Virus record (IMG/VR): IMGVR_UViG_3300041409_001210
Coordinates: 1 to 58,357 of that record
From: a virus
DNA length: 58,357 nt
Strand: one strand, 5' to 3'
Of this stretch, positions 54,320 through 58,357 are shown piece by piece (position 1 is the stretch's first letter; each line of letters begins with the position of its first letter). The notes beneath the pieces are model-generated. The model was not told the DNA's origin, did no database searches, and saw nothing but the letters and a program-made list of their open reading frames with translations. Made by a program: the position numbers and the translations under genes.

Positions 54320-54877
54320 CTAGCCGTCCATCTTTGCGGCGAGCCGCTCGAGGTCGGCGAGCTCGTCGTCGCTCAGCTTCGACAGATCGACCTTGACCCG
54401 CTGTTCGATGCCCCCCGAGTGCTTGATGTCGACCCGGTCGCGGTACTTCTCCGGGCGCCGCGCCTTCAGCATGAACTCCAGCAGCCGGTCGGAGTAGGAC
54501 TGGACGTCGGTGACGTGCTTCCCGGCGGAGACGACCGGTTCGGTCACGCCCTCGACGGCGCGGCGGTAGGCCTCGCGCTCCATCGTCTCGGTCGTGCGCT
54601 CCTCGACGTCGGCCCATTCGATCGCGAAGTCCTCGTTGCGCTGCCGCTCGACATAGGCCGTCTGCCGGGAGATGCCGATCTGCTCGCAGGCCCGGCTCAC
54701 CATGCCCGTCTTCTCGAACGCGGCGAGGAAGCCGTCGCGGCTCCAGTTCTCATTGTGCGCGCGCGATGGGTCAGAGGCGTCAGCGTCGAGCGGGTGGCGC
54801 CAGCACCGCTTGGTGCCCTTCAGCGGAGACGCGGTGCAGCGCTTCCCGTCCTTCCGTTTGCCCGTGCAGGTCGCCAT
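54320..54877 (-). CDS. terS: Terminase small subunit, 185 aa
   Basis: Binds the packaging site on phage DNA. The N-terminus has a Cys/His cluster (CTGKRKDGKRCTASPLKGTKRCWRH) like a zinc finger; then an HTH (DGFLAAFEKTGMVSRACEQIGISRQTAYVERQRNEDFAIEW), and a C-terminal oligomerisation part with EKYRDRVDIKHSGGIEQRVKVDLSKLSDDELADLERLAAKMDG. The order and size match the usual TerS. It directly precedes TerL. Confidence 0.88.
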   Translation of the reverse strand: MATCTGKRKDGKRCTASPLKGTKRCWRHPLDADASDPSRAHNENWSRDGFLAAFEKTGMVSRACEQIGISRQTAYVERQRNEDFAIEWADVEERTTETMEREAYRRAVEGVTEPVVSAGKHVTDVQSYSDRLLEFMLKARRPEKYRDRVDIKHSGGIEQRVKVDLSKLSDDELADLERLAAKMDG

Positions 54878-54880
54878 CGA

Positions 54881-55048
54881 CTACACCCGCAGTTGGTGCG
54901 ACGTGACCACGCACCCCTGCTCATGCTCGCGAATGAGCGGCGTCCCCACCGGCCCGACGACGCCGCCACGAGCGAGGCGATCAACGGCCCGGTCGAAGGC
55001 TCGCGTCTGCCGCCGACGCCGCGTCCGCATCCAGCGTCGGCGGTTCAC
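54881..55048 (-). CDS. Small basic protein upstream of terS, 55 aa
   Basis: The first 16 residues are nearly all Arg (NRRRWMRTRRRRQTRAF), followed by FDRAVDRLARGGVVGPVGTP. GTG overlaps the stop of the preceding 33-residue gene (GTGA), and its TAG lies three bases before the terS start. It may bind DNA or the packaging complex, though no family is known. Too short for most gene finders. Confidence 0.5.
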   Translation of the reverse strand: MNRRRWMRTRRRRQTRAFDRAVDRLARGGVVGPVGTPLIREHEQGCVVTSHQLRV

Positions 55049-55146
55049 CGAGCATTCCTTCCGTGCTTCAGTCGCCCACGCCGTTTACGCGCTGCACGGA
55101 ACGGGGCGTTCTTCTCACGCCGTGCCTTACCGGTGATCTTGCTCAT
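55045..55146 (-). CDS. 33-residue basic protein, start of the late block
   Basis: MSKITGKARREKNAPFRAAR, then KRRGRLKHGRNAR: a Lys/Arg-rich peptide. The ribosome site AAGGAAGGAG six bases before the ATG is among the best in the window. First gene of the leftward late transcript; the promoter should lie in the 117 bases between 55147 and 55263, where I see no clear -10/-35 pair. Confidence 0.6.
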   Translation of the reverse strand: MSKITGKARREKNAPFRAARKRRGRLKHGRNAR

Positions 55147-55263
55147 GCCGTACTCCTTCCTTTCGCACCGCCGCGATGCGAGGCCGTTGAATCGAAGTGA
55201 TGCAGCAGTCTTCCCGATGTGCTAAGTTACTGGTCAACGCAACCCAGGAGGCTGAGTTCTCAG

Positions 55264-55359
55264 ATGTTCGAAGTGATCGCCGCCATATCCGTCATCGCGT
55301 TGATCCCCCTGTCCGCCGTCGTGGCGTACCTCTACCTCGTCTACCACGAGCAGTGGTGA
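55264..55359 (+). CDS. 31-residue membrane peptide
   Basis: MFEVIAAISVIALIPLSAVV, then AYLYLVYHEQW: one membrane span with a short outside end. AGGAGG lies twelve bases before the ATG. Its stop overlaps the ATG of the next gene (TGATG), so both are translated together. Opposite in direction to the late block that starts 118 bases away. Function unknown. Confidence 0.55.
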   Translation: MFEVIAAISVIALIPLSAVVAYLYLVYHEQW

Positions 55360-55562
55360 TGAGCGAGGTCGAGAAGATCCGCGAGGGGATCTGTGGCGCC
55401 GCCGCAGCTCGAGCGGAGGCGGACGAGGCGAAAAGCAAAGCCACCGCCGATCTCGTGCGGTGGCTTCAGCGCGCGGAGGCGGCCGGGATCTCCCACAGTG
55501 AGGCGGCGCGGCTCGCGGGGCTCACCCGCAACGGTGCCTATCACCTGCTTGGTCGGCTCTGA
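55359..55562 (+). CDS. Small helix-turn-helix protein, 67 aa
   Basis: The C-terminal half (DLVRWLQRAEAAGISHSEAARLAGLTRNGAYHLLG, residues 28-64) is a clear HTH of the MerR/recombinase-like type. The N-terminal half is a charged Ala/Lys/Glu helix. ATG overlaps the stop of the membrane-peptide gene. It might regulate the late promoter next door or the tRNA that follows. Confidence 0.65.
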   Translation: MSEVEKIREGICGAAAARAEADEAKSKATADLVRWLQRAEAAGISHSEAARLAGLTRNGAYHLLGRL

Positions 55563-55596
55563 ATTCGGGATAGGGACGCACGACTGAACTTAACGC

Positions 55597-55670
55597 CGCG
55601 GGGATGAGCAGCCCGGTTGCTCGCTGCGCTCATATCGCAGAGGTCGTGGGTTCGAATCCCATCCCCGCAA
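55597..55670 (+). tRNA. Initiator-type tRNA-Met (CAU)
   Basis: 74 bases: acceptor CGCGGGG/CCCCGCA with the C1xA72 mismatch that marks bacterial initiator tRNAs, D-stem GAGC/GCTC (A11-U24, also typical), anticodon stem CTGCG/CGCAG with loop CTCATAT (anticodon CAT), variable AGGTC, T-stem GTGGG/CCCAT, T-loop TTCGAAT, discriminator A. No CCA. The three G-C pairs normally at 29-31/39-41 are changed in the middle pair (G, C, G), and position 38 is U. Confidence 0.87.
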
Positions 55671-55986
55671 TGGCGACGATGCAGAGATCGCCCCGGACGC
55701 GCCTTGCGGCTCAACGCGCCGCGTTGTGAATAGGTCCCGCTCGCGTCGGCGCCTCTATCCAGGGAGGTGCGTGCGCGCTTACGAGCGGGGGAAGACTCCC
55801 GATCACCGAGGGAAGGGCGGCGACCGGGCAGCTAGACGCGCCGGATCCATAGCGACTGCGGAACGTTCGGGAGGAGGCCACGCCGTAGGGAAGGCGGCGG
55901 GACGAGTGCCGAGGCGGTTCAGGGCATAGGTGTGCCAGCGCCTCAGCGGTGTCAACGATACACATTGACACCGGACGCGATGTCGA
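55671..55986. other. Gap with no convincing gene
   Basis: 316 bases after the tRNA. Frames of about 67 and 86 codons exist on either strand, but they are Arg/Ser/Pro-rich, lack ribosome sites and look like noise. The only structure I see is the inverted repeat at 55949-55971. Confidence 0.5.
55949..55971. promoter_or_regulatory. Inverted repeat GTGTCAA-N9-TTGACAC
   Basis: Two 7-base arms in exact inverted order. Each arm contains a TTGACA -35-like hexamer, one on each strand, but no matching TANNNT box is found at the right distance. Candidate operator at the end of the leftward early block. Confidence 0.35.
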
Positions 55987-56214
55987 TCAGGGCAGCGAAA
56001 GCGACGATTCGACGCGCTCGTACTCGCGCCGCCGATGCTTGCGAGCGGCGCGGCGAGCGCCCCACTTCGCGCTCCAGCGAAAGAGCGCCGAGCCGGTTTC
56101 GATCCAGAGCGGCGCTTCGGTCGTGTGCGCTTCCCAATGCCACGGACTGTCGAAGAACGGGCCGCTTCGATCGCGCCGCACGGTGATCCGGTAGTTGCGA
56201 TTGCCGTCAGCCAC
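55987..56214 (-). CDS. Small basic hypothetical protein, 75 aa
   Basis: GTG overlaps the stop of the previous gene by eight bases. Begins ADGNRNYRITVRRDRSGPFF with Trp/His-rich strands (DSPWHWEAHTTEAPLWIETG), and ends with an Arg-rich helix. No family. The last leftward gene of the early block before the tRNA region. Confidence 0.55.
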   Translation of the reverse strand: MADGNRNYRITVRRDRSGPFFDSPWHWEAHTTEAPLWIETGSALFRWSAKWGARRAARKHRRREYERVESSLSLP

Positions 56215-56383
56215 GTCGAGCCTTCCACCGCGCCCATTCGACACGTAGGCGCTTGATCGGTTCACGGTGCCAGCGGTAGGGCGGCGTCCACGGCTCGTGC
56301 TGCTCGATGACCAGCCCATCTCCACCAGCCCGATAGACCTCGTCGCTGTGCCAGTAGCCGGTGTTCGGATCGTAGGTCGCCAT
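56207..56383 (-). CDS. Small Trp-rich hypothetical protein, 58 aa
   Basis: MATYDPNTGYWHSDEVYRAG then GDGLVIEQHEPWTPPYRWHREPIKRLRVEWARWKARRG: aromatic and strand-rich with a basic helical end. ATG follows AGGCTGAGG, which belongs to a conserved junction (GCGGCGTAGG) with the upstream gene. It is short enough to be missed by most gene finders. Confidence 0.6.
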   Translation of the reverse strand: MATYDPNTGYWHSDEVYRAGGDGLVIEQHEPWTPPYRWHREPIKRLRVEWARWKARRG

Positions 56384-56392
56384 CGCCTCAGC

Positions 56393-56605
56393 CTACGCCG
56401 CGTCCCGGCTGGCGATGATCGAACGCGCAGCCTCGCGGTAGGCCTCTTTCAAGTCCTCGCGCAGCGCGAACCACCGAGGCAGCGCGAGGTTGAAGTGGAG
56501 CACGCTCCAGTCCGCAGTCGCGACATGGAGTCGTTCGGCGAGCGATTCGACCTTCGCCGCATCGAAACTCTGCTCCGCAGTCCAGTTGCCGGTTGCCGCA
56601 TCCAC
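56393..56605 (-). CDS. Hypothetical protein, 70 aa
   Basis: GTG start, then DAATGNWTAEQSFDAAKVESLAERLHVATADWSVLHFNLALPRWFALREDLKEAYREAARSIIA: strand, helix, strand, helix. Its coding sequence ends with GCGGCG-TAGG, as do the two genes upstream. A longer frame up to 56725 lies in the neighbouring gene and is not real. Function unknown. Confidence 0.55.
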   Translation of the reverse strand: MDAATGNWTAEQSFDAAKVESLAERLHVATADWSVLHFNLALPRWFALREDLKEAYREAARSIIASRDAA

Positions 56606-56615
56606 GATGCTCAGC

Positions 56616-56816
56616 CTACGCCGCCCAACTGACGAGCGTAAAGGGACCAGTCTCTGCTTCGTGGGAGGATGAATGTCCCTCCAGGAGATCACATTGCCGG
56701 CCTGATTCAGGCGATCGGGAACCACAACGAGGCGGCCGACGGTCTTCGAGGATCTCAGAGACGGTCGGTCCCTCGCGCAACGTCACGCCGGCGCGTCTCA
56801 CGCTGATCTCGGTCAT
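56616..56816 (-). CDS. Small protein with C-C-H-H module, 66 aa
   Basis: After a strand-rich N-terminus, CGSRSPESGRQCDLLEGHSS followed by SH and ETGPFTLVSW gives Cys-x9-Cys-x-Leu-x3-His-x3-His, the same motif as in the proteins at 3573-4037 and 57983-58357. Probably binds zinc. Function unknown. Confidence 0.6.
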   Translation of the reverse strand: MTEISVRRAGVTLREGPTVSEILEDRRPPRCGSRSPESGRQCDLLEGHSSSHEAETGPFTLVSWAA

Positions 56817-56825
56817 GTCGCCACC

Positions 56826-57488
56826 CTACGCCGCCACTGCTTCACGCTCAACCGCCTCTTTGGGCAGGTAGCGCTTCACCGTGTTCGTCGCCACACCGAG
56901 ACGGTGGGCGATCTTCACCGAGCCGAGACCCCGTCCCGCGAGCGCGGCGATCTCGCGCCGTCGCCGGTCGTCGTCCCACGTCAGGAACTCCGGCCGCGGC
57001 CGTCCGTCCTCGGCGTTGCGGGCGAGCAGGCGCCGGGCCTTCTTGACCCACTCGACCGTCTGGCCCTCGAGTAGGGCGACGACCAGGACCGGCACTCCCT
57101 CGTACCAGTCCACCACTCGCTCTTGGTGCTTTTCCTCGGCTTTCCCGCCGTCCATACGGTCGTTGTCGGTCAGCTCGCCGCTACGGAGTTCGACCCGCTT
57201 GGCGACGTGGAAGCGGAAGTCTCGCCAGTCCATCTCGGCGACGAGGACCAACGAGGCGATCCGATGCTCGTCACCGGCGGCGTCGGCGAAGTGCCACCGG
57301 TACCAGTCGTAGAGGGTCACCTGGGCTTTGTCGGGCGGTCGGTCGGCGATGGGGATCGAGACGCCGCCGGGTGCCTTCGACTCCGCGTGGGTGCGGCTGA
57401 TCTTGTTCGGGTCGAGGTTTGAGGTCGAGCCCTCGGCGAGCATCTGGAGGCGGCCCAGCACATCGCGTACGCGGTCTTCGAGGGTCAC
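56826..57488 (-). CDS. DNA-binding protein with C-terminal HTH, 220 aa
   Basis: The last 35 residues (RRREIAALAGRGLGSVKIAHRLGVATNTVKRYLP) form a clear LuxR/transposase-type helix-turn-helix. The first 150 residues are alpha/beta with VTLYDWYRWHFADAAGDEHRIASLVLVAEMDWRDFRFHVAKRVELRSGEL, of unknown family. GTG start set by GTGA overlap. Candidate regulator of early or late genes. Confidence 0.65.
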   Translation of the reverse strand: MTLEDRVRDVLGRLQMLAEGSTSNLDPNKISRTHAESKAPGGVSIPIADRPPDKAQVTLYDWYRWHFADAAGDEHRIASLVLVAEMDWRDFRFHVAKRVELRSGELTDNDRMDGGKAEEKHQERVVDWYEGVPVLVVALLEGQTVEWVKKARRLLARNAEDGRPRPEFLTWDDDRRRREIAALAGRGLGSVKIAHRLGVATNTVKRYLPKEAVEREAVAA

Positions 57489-57778
57489 GCCGGTCCCCTT
57501 CCGACGCAGCATCCGTCGCAGCCGTGGGTGGCTTCGACGCTGGCGGCGGTGCTGCCACGAAGCTGCCGGGTGTAGGCGATGTGGTCGGGGTCGGGGTGGC
57601 CGATCCCGTGCGGGCATATCCGCTCCATGAGGTGCCGGTCGTTGCGCCAGTTGAGCGGCCAGTCCCTCATCGCGTGATCGGATGGCGAGTGGATCGGGCA
57701 GGCGCCCATGCAGTCGGCGCGATCATGGACGTTGGTGAGCATCTGCCGCGCGCCACCGATCTCGACCGTCTCGGTCAC
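57485..57778 (-). CDS. Cys/His-rich hypothetical protein, 97 aa
   Basis: Several Cys/His clusters: RADCMGACPIHSPSDHAMRDW (about 21-41), ERICPHGIGHPDPDH (52-66) and THGCDGCC (84-91). Likely binds one or two zinc ions. GTG/ATG-type overlap with its neighbours. Function unknown; it resembles cysteine-rich early proteins of actinobacteriophages. Confidence 0.6.
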   Translation of the reverse strand: MTETVEIGGARQMLTNVHDRADCMGACPIHSPSDHAMRDWPLNWRNDRHLMERICPHGIGHPDPDHIAYTRQLRGSTAASVEATHGCDGCCVGRGPA

Positions 57779-57912
57779 CGCGTTCCCTTCTTCCGGGTCC
57801 TGCGCGGCCGCAACCCGGCGGTCCCCTCGGCGCCGCGGCGCTCACCCTTCTGGGCTCGTAGGAGGGCGATCCGCTTGCGGTTTTCGGCTGCGGTGAGAAC
57901 GTGCGCCTTCAT
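57775..57912 (-). CDS. Small basic protein, 45 aa
   Basis: MKAHVLTAAENRKRIALLRA then QKGERRGAEGTAGLRPRRTR: one helix plus a basic tail. Resembles the 46-residue protein at 5481-5621 in its KRIALLRA/ISLILLRA helix, and both are short basic proteins. The ribosome site is weak (GAGGGG, nine bases before). Overlaps the next gene by four bases. Confidence 0.45.
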   Translation of the reverse strand: MKAHVLTAAENRKRIALLRAQKGERRGAEGTAGLRPRRTRKKGTR

Positions 57913-57982
57913 GACGGGCGCCCCTCGTGATCCCAGCGGAGTCGGGATATTGCGATGCGGTGACGACTGAGGGCGGCAGTGT

Positions 57983-58357
57983 TCAAGCTGCGACGACCTC
58001 CAAAGTCGGGCAGCGACGGACCCAGCGATCACCGACGCGTACGGCGGGACGGTTGACCGGCCGCATCTCGGTGCCGCGATCGGAGTCCTCAAAGTTCGAG
58101 CCGAGCCAGACCTCTTCGCGGCCCTTGTACTGATGGACGGTGGCGAAGTCGAGAGAGCGCTCGTCGAGGTTCCGGGCGTCGACCGGCCCACTGCCCATCA
58201 TCGTCACGACGTAGTTGCGGTTGAGCGGCCGCAGCCTCCGATCGACAAGGATGACCTCCGCCGGTTCGTGCTCGCCGTCGTGCTTCCACCGCAGCCCACA
58301 GACAGCACCACCATCGAGCATGTAGCCGCAGCCAATATCCGGCGTGTTCAGGCTCAA
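57983..58357 (-). CDS. Protein with C-C-H-H module, at the contig edge, 124 aa
   Basis: Starts (TTG) at the last base of the window, so it may be complete only if the contig is circular; otherwise it is partial. CGYMLDGGAVCGLRWKHDGEH near residue 10 is the phage's recurring small Cys/His module; then AEVILVDRRLRPLNRNYVVTMMGSG and LDFATVHQYKGREEVWLGSNFED, strand-rich. Joined to base 1, the TTG would directly follow the TAG of the gene at 1-195. Confidence 0.55.
   Translation of the reverse strand: MSLNTPDIGCGYMLDGGAVCGLRWKHDGEHEPAEVILVDRRLRPLNRNYVVTMMGSGPVDARNLDERSLDFATVHQYKGREEVWLGSNFEDSDRGTEMRPVNRPAVRVGDRWVRRCPTLEVVAA

Noticed and set aside
55711-55971. Leftward frame of 86 codons after the tRNA
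   Set aside because: Low-complexity Ser/Pro/Arg-rich, no ribosome site, and reads across the inverted repeat.

Overview
The window is one tailed-phage genome (Caudoviricetes, siphovirus-type), probably complete. It carries a full head-tail gene set (TerS, TerL, portal, maturation protease, scaffold, major capsid, connectors, tail tube, frameshifted tail chaperone, 2,377-residue tape measure, distal tail, fibres), a lysis cassette and a RecT/exonuclease pair. There is no tail sheath or contractile baseplate gene and no host housekeeping gene. The DNA is GC-rich, start codons are often GTG, most junctions are 4-base ATGA/GTGA or TGATG overlaps, and the one clear SOS box is of the actinobacterial/Firmicute type (CGAAC-N4-GTTCG). 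Together with an ArsR-type regulator that resembles those common in Thermoleophilia, this suggests a high-GC actinobacterial host, perhaps Solirubrobacterales (inference). Both ends lie inside the same leftward gene array, and a TTG-started reading frame at 58357 directly follows the TAG at 1-3 if the ends are joined. The sequence is therefore best read as a circularly permuted genome of about 58.4 kb.

Layout. Nearly everything is on the minus strand, in two leftward blocks. (1) The early block starts at the regulatory region near 16.4 kb and runs left to 1, then (if circular) from 58357 to about 56.0 kb. It holds small proteins of unknown function, YfdQ/DUF2303, RecT, a PD-(D/E)XK exonuclease, two replication-type proteins with 10-bp iteron-like repeats inside their genes, Dam and truncated C5 methylases, and an HNH protein. 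(2) The late block starts near 55.1 kb and runs left to a terminator at about 19.8 kb: TerS-TerL-portal/MuF, 2H-phosphoesterase/XkdF protease, scaffold, capsid, connectors, tail tube, chaperone with +1 shift, HNH, tape measure, distal tail, fibres, lysis genes, MT-A70 methylase, C39-like peptidase, holin, RusA. Between them (16.1-19.8 kb) lies a control region: divergent XRE repressors, an ArsR-type regulator, a 19-codon peptide gene with its own hairpin, a LexA-boxed gene, a HicA-like pair and a third XRE gene with an 18-bp palindromic operator. No integrase or partition gene was found.

Rightward islands interrupt the late block: an envelope-directed trio (30.6-31.9 kb: membrane protein, lipoprotein, secreted metzincin-like protease), single genes at 23.86 and 48.19 kb, and a small unit at 55.26-55.67 kb (31-residue membrane peptide, HTH protein, initiator-like tRNA). 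Several rightward genes, and the leftward XRE, have a TANNNT -10 box ending 6-8 bases before the start codon, which predicts leaderless mRNAs.

Most unusual points: an initiator-type tRNA-Met with the C1xA72 mismatch; a tRNA-Arg(UCU) lying inside an open gene; a probable +1 frameshift (TTT-C) in the tail chaperone; the metzincin/lipoprotein cassette; two hairpins of identical design (same 7-bp outer stem, bulged C, covarying inner stem) in front of the metzincin and the HNH gene; a 2H phosphoesterase fused to the head protease; an E3-binding-like domain in a head protein; and HExxH plus Cys/His peptidase motifs inside the tape measure.
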